A DNA stretch of 64,000 bases from ZC4RG20 sp963782445 (GTDB lineage: Bacteria > Pseudomonadota > Gammaproteobacteria > Steroidobacterales > Rariloculaceae): contig CAWAJM010000001.1 in NCBI GenBank assembly GCA_963782445.1, forward strand, positions 2,170,001 to 2,234,000. Direction: 5' to 3'. The notes under the pieces were generated by a model. That model was not told where the DNA came from. It saw only the letters and a program-made list of their open reading frames with translations, and made no database searches. Positions 8,771-16,456 of the stretch are shown one piece after another. The first letter of the stretch is position 1. Each line of letters starts with the position of its first letter. The position numbers and the translations under genes were made by a program.

Positions 8771-10102
8771 TCATCGACGGATCGCCCAAAACTGCATGTC
8801 CAGGCCGCGGTATTCGCCGCTCACGTGGATCGCGAAGCCGCCGGACTGCTGGCTCGGCCAATATTCGCTCGCCCGCTCGAGCTCGAAGTAAGTGTAGTCG
8901 GCATGATACGGAATCTGTCGCGGCGCTACCGGCACCGGCCGGATCACGACGCCCGGCAGTTGCGCGTTGACGAGATCGCGGATCTTCTCGACCGAGCCGA
9001 TCTTCGTCTGTGCCGGGAAGCGTCTGCGCAGCTCCTCGGATGGCATATCCGCGCGGACGGCGAGCACGAAGCTCGCCGTGTCGAGCAGCGAGTGATCGGC
9101 GAGCGGCGCGGCAAAGATCCCATAGCGCGGCTCCCGCAGCGGGATCTGCACGGCCCTCTGCTCGATGACGGTGCCGAGCGACTCGCGGAGCGCCGCCATG
9201 ACCGGCGCGAACGTGGCCTTGAGATCGTCGTGCCGATAGAGGGGAAAGGCGCCAGGGCGCTTGGCCGGGCTCGTGAAGGTTGCGAGCTCTCCGGCGATTC
9301 CGACCAGCAGCCGGAACAGGTCTTCGGGATGCAGGCCGCCGAGCGACGCCAGATGCGCGAGCACCGGCTCGTACCGGTTGACGGCCTGCAGCAGCAGGAA
9401 CTCGGAGATCTCTGCCGCACCACCGCGCCCCGAGGCCGAGACGCGTCCGGCGAGCGCCTCGGCGCGATGATGCAGGAGACCTTCCAGCTCGTTGACGAAG
9501 CCGCCGAGAACGGTCGACGCCTGCACGTCGAGCATCGGCGGTACGTAGGCCTGCTGCAGGGACACGCTGCGATCCGCCTTGACCTCGACGACGTGCGCGG
9601 CCCCCATGCACGCGTACTCTTCGCGCTGATCGGTCTCGAGTAGCAGACGCGTCCTCAGCGTGCCGACGCGCATGAGCGCAACGCTCTGAGCGTCGGACGT
9701 CGCGTCCTGTGCCTCGAACTCCCGATGCACGTAACGCGCCAGTCCCTCCCGCTGCTCGCCGTTCGCCACCTCTCGCTCGCCGAGCCGGCGGGCCGGAAGC
9801 GCAAGATATACCCGGGACTCGCGGATCGATTCGTCCAGATCGAGCGGCGGCGGCGCCCTGTCGTCCTCCGGAATATTGAACGGCGTTCCGTCGGGGAACA
9901 CGCCCTTGGCGCTGGCCACCGCGACCTTGCCGATGGCGAGCTGCGCCGTATCGAGCTTGAGCTCGGAATATCCCCAGCCGTTATTGCGCAGCCATCGGCA
10001 GCGGCCCTCGACGTAGGACTCGAGGTAGCGGTCGTGCTGCTGGAAATGATGCGGCTGCAGAAAGAGACCTTCCGACCAGACGACTTTGTTCTTCCAGGAC
10101 AT
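8771..10102 (-). CDS. tssK: T6SS baseplate protein TssK
   Basis: The 443-residue protein starts at ATG 10102, giving the canonical TssK start MSWKNKVVWSEG followed by LFLQPHHFQQHDRY. Nine further in-frame codons upstream are not family-like and overlap the tssJ end region. TssK is a trimeric baseplate component that connects the TssEFG wedge to the TssLM membrane complex. The sequence matches the family over its full length and ends with a typical aromatic C-terminal domain (GLDMQFWAIRR). It follows tssJ by 7 bp, so both are almost certainly on one transcript. Confidence 0.96.
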   Translation of the reverse strand: MSWKNKVVWSEGLFLQPHHFQQHDRYLESYVEGRCRWLRNNGWGYSELKLDTAQLAIGKVAVASAKGVFPDGTPFNIPEDDRAPPPLDLDESIRESRVYLALPARRLGEREVANGEQREGLARYVHREFEAQDATSDAQSVALMRVGTLRTRLLLETDQREEYACMGAAHVVEVKADRSVSLQQAYVPPMLDVQASTVLGGFVNELEGLLHHRAEALAGRVSASGRGGAAEISEFLLLQAVNRYEPVLAHLASLGGLHPEDLFRLLVGIAGELATFTSPAKRPGAFPLYRHDDLKATFAPVMAALRESLGTVIEQRAVQIPLREPRYGIFAAPLADHSLLDTASFVLAVRADMPSEELRRRFPAQTKIGSVEKIRDLVNAQLPGVVIRPVPVAPRQIPYHADYTYFELERASEYWPSQQSGGFAIHVSGEYRGLDMQFWAIRR

Positions 10103-10109
10103 GCGGATC

Positions 10110-10703
10110 CTAGTCCTCGACGATGGCACAGCTTACGGTCGTTCCGTCCACGCGAACCTGCAGCTTCTTGCCCTTGAAGAGCCTCAGCACGTCGGTCCAC
10201 TTCTTGGCGGGCACAGCGGCCACGGCCCGCCACGTCGCCTGTTCGATCCTGGTAAATTCCGCGACGACGCCGATGAACTGCGTCGCCTCGTCGAATTTTC
10301 CGTCGAGCTCCACGTGCTCGCCCGGCCCGACGAGCTGCTCGGTGCGGCGAATGAGATCGGCGCCGAGAATAGGCGAATTCGGCGCGACGAGGTCCGCGAA
10401 GCTCGCCTGCTTGAACCCGTCGTCGTGCTTGAGGTAGTAGACGTGGATAAGTACCGGCTGCGGCGCGTCATGCCGATTCGGGTTGATGTTGGCCGTTGCC
10501 ACGACCTCGCTCTTGAGCTTCGTCTCCTTCGCCGCGGCGGGAGTGACCGCCAGAGCGAGGGCAGCCGTGAACACGACGGCCCCGGCGATCGCGCAGGCCA
10601 GCTCGCCAAGCGGCGCGAATCGCCGAGCCGCGCAACCCGCCTGCCGGAAGCGCGCTCGCGGGGGGAGACCGAAGGCCGCGGACATTCGCTTCGTCGCCAT
10701 CAT
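10110..10703 (-). CDS. tssJ: T6SS outer-membrane-associated protein TssJ, without an evident lipobox
   Basis: The 197-residue protein carries the TssJ beta-sandwich domain over residues ~62-197 (VLIHVYYLKHDDGFKQASF, EHVELDG, IEQATWRA). TssJ normally is an outer-membrane lipoprotein tethered by a Cys just after the signal peptide. Here a hydrophobic segment (~37-55, AIAGAVVFTAALALAV) ends in TPAAAKET, which looks like a signal peptidase I site (AAA before K). No Cys lies at the cleavage region, and the only nearby Cys (GELAC) precedes the hydrophobic core. The ~35-residue n-region is also long, so a later start is possible (ATG 10685 shortens it only slightly). It lies between fha and tssK. 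Confidence 0.88.
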   Translation of the reverse strand: MMATKRMSAAFGLPPRARFRQAGCAARRFAPLGELACAIAGAVVFTAALALAVTPAAAKETKLKSEVVATANINPNRHDAPQPVLIHVYYLKHDDGFKQASFADLVAPNSPILGADLIRRTEQLVGPGEHVELDGKFDEATQFIGVVAEFTRIEQATWRAVAAVPAKKWTDVLRLFKGKKLQVRVDGTTVSCAIVED

Positions 10704-10742
10704 CGCCGTTTTTGCAGCGCCGTCAGCCGCTGCATTTGCTCC

Positions 10743-12245
10743 TCATAGGCTTGTGCGAACACGTCGCCGAAGAGACGTTCTGAACGTGGCGTCGTCGTCG
10801 CCGAGCTCCTGATACATCTCCCGATAGAGGTCCCAGTACTTCGTCTTGTTCATGACATCGAGCAGCGCGCCGCGCTTGAGGCCGCGGTCGAAGCCTTCCT
10901 GCAGGCGCTCCGGTTCGAAGCGTCCCATGAGCGCCGTAAACGCCGCCCGCATGCCGGCCATCGTCGCGACCTGATGCGCCTTCAAGTCGTCGAACGCCTC
11001 GCGGAACGCGTCGACCGGGGCCTTGAAGCTCTGGCCGCGGCGGCAAAACAGGTTGAAGAGCGCGTCCTCGGCGTTGGCCGAGAACTTGAGCGGATTGTTC
11101 TCCACGGGTTTCAGCGTCGTCATCGCGACGCGAAACTGGTTCTTGATTTCGGCGCGGGCGCGCAGGACTTCCATGAGCCCGTCGACGACGACCCGCAGAA
11201 TCTCGCCCAGCGAGGCGAGCGTCGCGGCGTCCACGGTCTCAGGGTCGATGCCGGCGGCGTGCAGCAGGGCCCCGAGATCGTCGGCCGGCCGAGTTCCGGC
11301 CGGGTCCGCACCGGCCGTCGGACCGGCGGGCGCGTGCCCGGGGTCCCTATGCGAGGCTTGCGTCGCGTCTGGCGAAGACCAATCCGCGGGCCGCGGGCGG
11401 GCCGGCGGTGGACCGTGCCGCGACGGCTGCGGGCGAGGCGTCTCATGGCCGGCGGTCTCCGGGGAGACCGGCGCCGTCCCCAAGAACTCTGTGTTCGGCG
11501 GAGCGCTCGACGGTTCTGCGGCGGGCGGAGCCGGCGGCGGCGCGAACAGGTCCTCCGCCCATGACGACGGGGGAGCTTCCGGCGACGAGAAAGCGGCCGA
11601 CTCGGAATTGGGCGGCCCCGCTGCGTCCCAGTTCTCGGGGATCAGGCCGGGACCGCCGGCGGGAGCGCTTGATTGCTCAGTCCTAAGCGGGCCGCTCCGG
11701 TCCGGGATGGCAGGATCCGGCACGACGTTCGGGGGGGCGAAGTAATCCGCATGGCCCGGCGAGTGATCGGGCGTGCTGGCGGGGGAGCGCTCCGGAAGGG
11801 CCGCGCTGCCGGCGTCGGCAAAGAAATCGAGCGGATCGACGCTGCGGTCGCTCCCCGGGACAGAAGCAGGCTCGGGAAACGAGCCCAGCTGCGGAGCCTG
11901 GCCCGCCGGCGGGTCATATGGCGCAGACGCCTCCCGCTCCATCAGCACCGAGATCTCGTAACTTCCGATCGTTATGACATCTCCACTGCCGAGCTGAACC
12001 CGCGCGCCCCTGGAGAGTTCTCGGCCGTTCAGGACGGTGCCGTTGGTGCTGCAGTCGATAAGCACATACCCGCCGCCCTCGAGGGCGATCTTCGCGTGCT
12101 CCCCGGAGACAAAGCGCTCGGGATCCGGCAATACCCAGTCGTTGCCGGGCGCACGGCCGATGGTGCCCCCATTATGAAAAACGCGGGTCGCGTCGGGGCC
12201 CATCGAAGGCCCTTGAGAGCTCGATACGCGAAGCGTTAATGCCAT
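10743..12245 (-). CDS. tagH: T6SS FHA-domain protein (Fha/TagH)
   Basis: The 500-residue protein starts at ATG 12245 (MALTLRV). The preceding 42 in-frame codons are not FHA-like and overlap the neighbouring gene. The FHA domain (residues ~1-103) has GTIGRAPGNDWVLPD, the SGEHAKI strand and the CSTNGTVLNG motif that binds phospho-threonine. A ~220-residue Pro/Ser/Ala-rich linker follows. The C-terminal domain (~330-500), typical of TagH/ImpI, contains ENNPLKFSANAEDALFNLF. Fha binds phosphorylated targets of PpkA and nucleates assembly. All three parts of that switch (kinase, phosphatase, FHA reader) lie in this operon. Confidence 0.93.
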   Translation of the reverse strand: MALTLRVSSSQGPSMGPDATRVFHNGGTIGRAPGNDWVLPDPERFVSGEHAKIALEGGGYVLIDCSTNGTVLNGRELSRGARVQLGSGDVITIGSYEISVLMEREASAPYDPPAGQAPQLGSFPEPASVPGSDRSVDPLDFFADAGSAALPERSPASTPDHSPGHADYFAPPNVVPDPAIPDRSGPLRTEQSSAPAGGPGLIPENWDAAGPPNSESAAFSSPEAPPSSWAEDLFAPPPAPPAAEPSSAPPNTEFLGTAPVSPETAGHETPRPQPSRHGPPPARPRPADWSSPDATQASHRDPGHAPAGPTAGADPAGTRPADDLGALLHAAGIDPETVDAATLASLGEILRVVVDGLMEVLRARAEIKNQFRVAMTTLKPVENNPLKFSANAEDALFNLFCRRGQSFKAPVDAFREAFDDLKAHQVATMAGMRAAFTALMGRFEPERLQEGFDRGLKRGALLDVMNKTKYWDLYREMYQELGDDDATFRTSLRRRVRTSL

Positions 12246-12343
12246 GCCCCCATACCGCCTGCCTGCGTGGCGCCAATGATAGCCATGTTGTCCCCGAGGT
12301 GCGAGCGACGCATATTCAGGGCGCGCGCCTGCATTGCGGGCGA

Positions 12344-12946
12344 TCAACGGGTCTCGGGACGATAGAACCAAAAGTGCCCCGTCACCTTGATCGTCGTTCT
12401 CGTGCCGCCGGAAGTCTTGTCGAAATCGGCAAAGAAGAGCTGTGTGCGGTGCACGCTCGAGCCGGGCGGCGCGTTCTGTTCCAGCACCGTCACTGCGCCG
12501 TCGCCGTCGACACTGACGACGATGGCCGTGTGATGGGGCCGCTCTTCGTAAGCCGATCGCCAGGAGCCGTCCGCTCGAGTCATTTTGCGGTCGTAGCGAT
12601 AGTGCCGAAACTGGATGATGTCCCCGGGGCGTAATTGCGCGAGAGTGGTCGGCTTACCCCACCGGTAATCGGCGTTCGGTGTAACGCGGCCGTAGTCCGC
12701 GGCGCTCTTTGCGCCTGCGCGGCGAAGGGCCTGGTCCGCCAGGTCGAAGCACTCGCCGCTCCCGACGTGTTTGTTCATTTGGGCCTTCGCAAACGCCACG
12801 ACTTGCGAGCCTTGAGCTGCGGGGCCGCCCCGGGAAGGGGCGCTCTTCAGGCCGGCGGGGCCCGGAGCCTTTTGGCGGCCTCGCGCCAGCGTGCCGCGAT
12901 GAGCGTTCCGCTTGTCTATGTGATGGTGCGGCGCAGGATGTCCCAT
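12344..12946 (-). CDS. NlpC/P60-like (Cys-His) hydrolase, candidate T6SS effector
   Basis: The 200-residue protein starts at ATG 12946. The frame stays open to 13201, but the upstream part is antisense-like and would overlap the next gene. A basic ~45-residue N-terminus is followed by a papain-like/NlpC-like domain: candidate nucleophile Cys66 in GSGECFDLADQAL, then LRPGDIIQF, then His138/His139 in RPHHTAIVVSV, and a possible third residue in LEQN (~155-158). Proteins of this type are often peptidoglycan or amide hydrolases. Its place in the T6SS cargo block makes a cell-wall-degrading effector plausible, but no signal peptide or known Tae family motif was recognised. It could instead be a housekeeping amidase. 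Confidence 0.7.
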   Translation of the reverse strand: MGHPAPHHHIDKRNAHRGTLARGRQKAPGPAGLKSAPSRGGPAAQGSQVVAFAKAQMNKHVGSGECFDLADQALRRAGAKSAADYGRVTPNADYRWGKPTTLAQLRPGDIIQFRHYRYDRKMTRADGSWRSAYEERPHHTAIVVSVDGDGAVTVLEQNAPPGSSVHRTQLFFADFDKTSGGTRTTIKVTGHFWFYRPETR

Positions 12947-12966
12947 TTCGCAATCGTCCGCTAGGG

Positions 12967-13134
12967 TTACAGCAGCCCCGACGCAATCGAGACCGCGACG
13001 AAAATGGCCGCGATCGTCAACCAGGTCTTGTGTTGCGGCAGAAACCTCCGCTCCCTTAGATAGCTTCGGATCGTGATCGCCACGAGGACAGCTGCGATTG
13101 CGATCAAGATTACCCCGGCTCGCGAAATATGCAT
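12967..13134 (-). CDS. Small two-helix membrane protein
   Basis: A 55-residue peptide starts at ATG 13134 (MHISRAGVIL). It consists of two predicted transmembrane helices (~5-20, VILIAIAAVLVAITI; ~36-54, WLTIAAIFVAVSIASGLL) joined by a basic loop (RSYLRERRFLPQHK). It lies 20 bp upstream of the Cys/His hydrolase-like gene on the same strand. Topology is compatible with a holin-like, immunity or simple membrane protein, and no family was recognised. The conserved spacing and protein-like composition support a real gene, but it is short. Confidence 0.5.
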   Translation of the reverse strand: MHISRAGVILIAIAAVLVAITIRSYLRERRFLPQHKTWLTIAAIFVAVSIASGLL

Positions 13135-13191
13135 CGTTTCGATCTTCTCCAGCGGTGAACGGCTGTGCGGCTCGGGCCGCACTCTCGACGG

Positions 13192-14460
13192 CTAACTCCA
13201 CCCAATGCCCAGAGCCTTACGCTGCCGGAACCCGGGCGCTCTCCATTCGAACAACGGCGCATCCGGATTCAGTAGAGCGAGCTCGTACGCGGCCGCGATG
13301 CGCTGTCTTTGATAGCCTTCTTTCAAAACGTACCGGCAGTGCTCGTCGCTAATCGGGCGGCCGCACAGATAGCGGGTGCCTTGCCTGAACGACGCAGCCC
13401 TGTTCTCCCACCAAGACCGCACGCGCTCAGGATCGGGCCACTCGAGATTCTTGTCCGGATCGAGCGCAACGTTCTCGTCCCCTGGATCCTCGGTCGGCTC
13501 CGTCTCGAAATCGTCCGGCGCCTTTCCGACCAAACCGTCGTTCGCGAGGTCGGCGCCCGTGATCATAGAGAAGGCCTCACCGGCCTTGCGCGCGAGCGCT
13601 GGAATCGGCATATGCCGGATTAGCCAGGGGACATAGAGCGGGTCGCCGGAGACTCCGCAGGCCGCGATCGCCTCGGGCAGACGGGCGGGAAGCTGAGCCA
13701 GCGCTTTGATGAAATCGCGGCCCCTTGCAGGATCCATGGTGCGGAGGGCAAGCTGCAGAGTGGCCCAGCATAAAGCAGGCGAAGGTGGCCTCCGTACGTG
13801 CTCGACAAGAACTGGCGAAGCCCACGCGTTTCCGGTGAGCACGCCCGACCAAGCCGCCCACATCCGGACAGCGGGATGCTCGCTGTCCAGCTGGTTCCGC
13901 AGCACTGGGCCGAGATCTTGGCGCCTGAGCTCTCCGACAGCTCGCAGCGCTCGCATGCGGGTCGGCAAATCGACGCCCTCCGCGAGGGCTTCGAGTACGG
14001 CGCCGGGATCCCGTCGGTGCAAAGCGAAGCCCGCAATCCCGAGATGCCTGTAGGTGGCAGATCGAGCCCGGAGCATTGCGTGCAACCAACGCTCGGCCCG
14101 CTCGACCGATACCCAGCCCAGCGCTGACGCCGCTTCTCTAAGCAACGGTTCCGAACCCTCCGCAAGCTCCAGGACCCTCATAAATCGGGCGCCATCATCG
14201 CCCTCGAGTGCAAGCGCGGCCGCAACGAACGCCTGTCCCCGCTCCTGCTCTTCAAGGGCACTCAGGGCAGCGTGCCAGCCGCATTCCCCAGCGACGCGCA
14301 GGCCATCGACGTGCGCCTCGAGGCGTTCGTCGAGTCGGCAGAGATCCGCGAGCGTATACTGCGGATCGCCGACCGCAGAGTCACGCAGCCCCCACAGGAA
14401 GGCGGCTTCCTCGGCATGCTGTTCGACGATGGTTTCGATGATCGGAGATGAATTCGTCAC
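13192..14460 (-). CDS. T6SS-associated HEAT-repeat protein (TIGR02270-like)
   Basis: The 422-residue soluble protein is built of alpha-helical repeats. Several segments have HEAT-like pattern, for example LREAASALGWVSVERAERWL, LPTRMRALRAVGELRRQDLG and HPAVRMWAAWSGVLTGNAW. The N-terminus (IIETIVEQHAEEAAFLWGLRD) and the C-terminus (ending APGFRQRKALGIGWS) match the TIGR02270 family of conserved proteins found next to vgrG or DUF4150 genes in T6SS loci. No enzymatic motif is seen. A scaffold or effector-loading role is an inference from context. It starts 154 bp after the preceding gene ends and is followed 9 bp later by the region of the small membrane protein. Confidence 0.8.
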   Translation of the reverse strand: MTNSSPIIETIVEQHAEEAAFLWGLRDSAVGDPQYTLADLCRLDERLEAHVDGLRVAGECGWHAALSALEEQERGQAFVAAALALEGDDGARFMRVLELAEGSEPLLREAASALGWVSVERAERWLHAMLRARSATYRHLGIAGFALHRRDPGAVLEALAEGVDLPTRMRALRAVGELRRQDLGPVLRNQLDSEHPAVRMWAAWSGVLTGNAWASPVLVEHVRRPPSPALCWATLQLALRTMDPARGRDFIKALAQLPARLPEAIAACGVSGDPLYVPWLIRHMPIPALARKAGEAFSMITGADLANDGLVGKAPDDFETEPTEDPGDENVALDPDKNLEWPDPERVRSWWENRAASFRQGTRYLCGRPISDEHCRYVLKEGYQRQRIAAAYELALLNPDAPLFEWRAPGFRQRKALGIGWS

Positions 14461-14614
14461 GCGCAGGTCCCCAGAATCACCGAGTCGAGATGTTCAGGGC
14501 GCTACCGTCCCGCTCGCTATGTTCGGAATCGCCGTCGTGCCGCACCGGCCTGTCGTGCAGCGGCCGTTTCGGCTCGTGATCTCCTCGACCCATTGGATCT
14601 CCGCTCCTCCCCCG

Positions 14615-14953
14615 TCACACATTAGGAGTCTCCGGGACGAACCATGGTTCGAGAGTCGGCTCGGTCGGCGAGACGCTCCTGCCCACCAAGTGCTTATAGA
14701 CGAAATCCAGCCGCTTTGCGGGCTCCCAGTCTACGTTTCCCAATATTCGCCGTAGCGTTCCTACGATGAGCGGCGATCGCCGCTGCTCCGCCGTTATGCG
14801 AAATTCCAGGTCGACGAAGCGCATGACGTCATCCTCGTCCTGAATCTCAAGAGCGGCCGCCGCGGCGGTGCGCCGGCGCACGATTTCCTCTAGCTGCTCG
14901 GCGGAAAGCTCCGGGTGGATGCGGGCGAGACGCTGCGCAATCGACATGCTCAT
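14615..14953 (-). CDS. Conserved hypothetical protein of the T6SS cargo block
   Basis: The 112-residue protein is predicted soluble and mostly helical. It starts at ATG 14953, overlapping the stop of the upstream gene by 4 nt (ATGA). A second ATG at 14947 is the alternative. Features are LARIHPELSAEQLEEIVRR and a C-terminal VYKHLVGR. No signal peptide or membrane helix is present and no family was recognised. Tight coupling to the 234-residue gene upstream and position just after the PAAR-like gene suggest it belongs to a cargo, chaperone or immunity set. That is inference only. Confidence 0.65.
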   Translation of the reverse strand: MSMSIAQRLARIHPELSAEQLEEIVRRRTAAAAALEIQDEDDVMRFVDLEFRITAEQRRSPLIVGTLRRILGNVDWEPAKRLDFVYKHLVGRSVSPTEPTLEPWFVPETPNV

Positions 14954-15657
14954 ACGACGCTCAGCAGCAGCCCCGGAGGACACAGCGGGAGCACGCTCTT
15001 GAGGGCCGAATCTTCGGCGGAAATTTCAAGGGCGGCGCGGTGAAGGTGAGCCAACTGTGAGGCGTCATACCGTGTCAGCAGGCGCCGCCAGAAACGCCTA
15101 GCCCGATGGATCAGGATGGATGGATAGAGATACGTATCCGGGCCGTTGGGTGCGTCCTCGGCGTCGTCGTCAAACAAACAGATGGCATAGACGTGCAGAT
15201 CCCAATCGGAGAGACGTACGTCTTTCTGCAGCTGCTGCTCGAAGCGGTATTCCGTCATGTCGACCGCATGATTGAGCTCGCGAAGCGCCGCATCGTCAAG
15301 GCCAAGGCGCCGCCATCGCGCCGGGTCGTGACGCGCTCTCCTGAGGAGCCACATCCACGACTCGAGTTCCCGATGATCCTCTGGTCCCATGCTGAACGTA
15401 TGACGGCCCCATGCCCCGAGAACATCGGCGCTGGAAGAGCCGCAGGCCCGAGTCACGCATGCGAGCCCATAATCGGGCTCGCCCCCGAATGCTTCACTGA
15501 ACAAGCGGCGCAGGGTACCCTCGAGGCAGCGCTCGTCGGGCGGTTCGAATCCCATTAGCGCGAAGTATGGCTGGACCGAATCCATGCCGAGTAGGGTGAC
15601 GAGCATCGCCCATCGTTCGCGCGTGAGTGCAGGAAGCGGAAGAGCATCCTCGGCCAT
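14950..15657 (-). CDS. Hypothetical protein downstream of the PAAR-like effector gene
   Basis: The 235-residue soluble protein starts at ATG 15657 (MAEDALPLPALTRERWAML), 7 bp after the DUF4150 gene stop. The 22 codons upstream of this ATG overlap that gene and are unlikely to be used. It is rich in Trp and Arg (WMWLLRRARHDPARWRRLG, RARRFWRRLLTRYD) with an acidic patch (FDDDAEDAPNGPD). No catalytic motif or known domain was recognised. As the gene immediately after a PAAR-like protein with a C-terminal extension, it is the natural position for a cognate immunity protein or a chaperone. Neither is shown by the sequence. Confidence 0.65.
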   Translation of the reverse strand: MAEDALPLPALTRERWAMLVTLLGMDSVQPYFALMGFEPPDERCLEGTLRRLFSEAFGGEPDYGLACVTRACGSSSADVLGAWGRHTFSMGPEDHRELESWMWLLRRARHDPARWRRLGLDDAALRELNHAVDMTEYRFEQQLQKDVRLSDWDLHVYAICLFDDDAEDAPNGPDTYLYPSILIHRARRFWRRLLTRYDASQLAHLHRAALEISAEDSALKSVLPLCPPGLLLSVV

Positions 15658-15664
15658 CAGTTCC

Positions 15665-16456
15665 TTACGGTCCTTTCCAATCGGTCGGCTTCGGTCTAGG
15701 CTTCGTAACCCAACTGCGAGCATTCGGAGGATCCAACGGTGGCCCAGCCTTGCAATGTTCGTCGTATTCTTTCAAGTGACGATCAAGGTTCTTCTGTTGA
15801 TTCACGATCTCCTGATCGTGTCGCATCCAGCTGTTGGAACCTTTCGGGAATTGAGGCGTCGGTGCGCGGTCCATGGGGTCGGAAGGCCCACCCTTGCCCG
15901 TGATCTGATCCTGCATCCTTTCTTCGAGACCGCGTACGCCGTCGACCTTGCCCTTTCTCCCTTCGCCGACCAGAAGCTTGACCTTCTCGACTAGCTCCTT
16001 GCACTGAGCGGGCGTCGCCTGCTGGCCGCCCGCGAGCGCGAGAAAAGTCTGCAAGATTCCAGCAAGATCTGCCGCATTTTCATGGTTCTGAAACTTCTTG
16101 TCCGTAAGTCTGCACGCGTTCTTCCCGTCGATCTTCACATCGAAGGAATACAATATCCAGGTCGACTCCTTCATAAACGTGCTCGACTTGACGCCGCCGG
16201 CGACACCTGCGTTATCACCGTTCGATAGCGAGAACTCCGAGCCCTTGATCGCAATCATCATGCCGTCGGCCTTGACGGTTGTCGAGCCTTTCGCGAGCGT
16301 CGCAGATTGCGAGATGTTCGGGTAGGGAACCGGGACTGGGCCGCCCGGTGACGGTGTCTTGCAGACGTCGGGAATCGTAGCGGTGGAGATGCCGTTGCTG
16401 CCCTTGTGGACGAGAGAGTTGCCGACACCGTTGACCTTGACTGTAACCGGCATCAC
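15665..16456 (-). CDS. PAAR-like (DUF4150) T6SS spike-tip protein with C-terminal extension
   Basis: The 263-residue protein has start GTG 16456 (GTGA overlap with the upstream stop) or ATG 16453. Residues ~1-120 match the DUF4150/PAAR-like fold: VKVNGVGNSLVHKGSNG, CKTPSPGGPVPVPYPN, KGSEFSLSNGDNAG and VKSSTFMKE. Such proteins cap the VgrG spike and carry effectors. The remaining ~140 residues are unassigned: a helix with CKELVEKVKLL, a linker RAPTPQFPKGSNSWMRHD, and a Trp/His/Cys-containing tail (LDRHLKEYDEHCKAG, ending KPTDWKGP). This tail resembles the termini of polymorphic toxins, but no toxin family could be assigned. It is the best candidate for the delivered payload of this locus. Confidence 0.82.
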   Translation of the reverse strand: MMPVTVKVNGVGNSLVHKGSNGISTATIPDVCKTPSPGGPVPVPYPNISQSATLAKGSTTVKADGMMIAIKGSEFSLSNGDNAGVAGGVKSSTFMKESTWILYSFDVKIDGKNACRLTDKKFQNHENAADLAGILQTFLALAGGQQATPAQCKELVEKVKLLVGEGRKGKVDGVRGLEERMQDQITGKGGPSDPMDRAPTPQFPKGSNSWMRHDQEIVNQQKNLDRHLKEYDEHCKAGPPLDPPNARSWVTKPRPKPTDWKGP

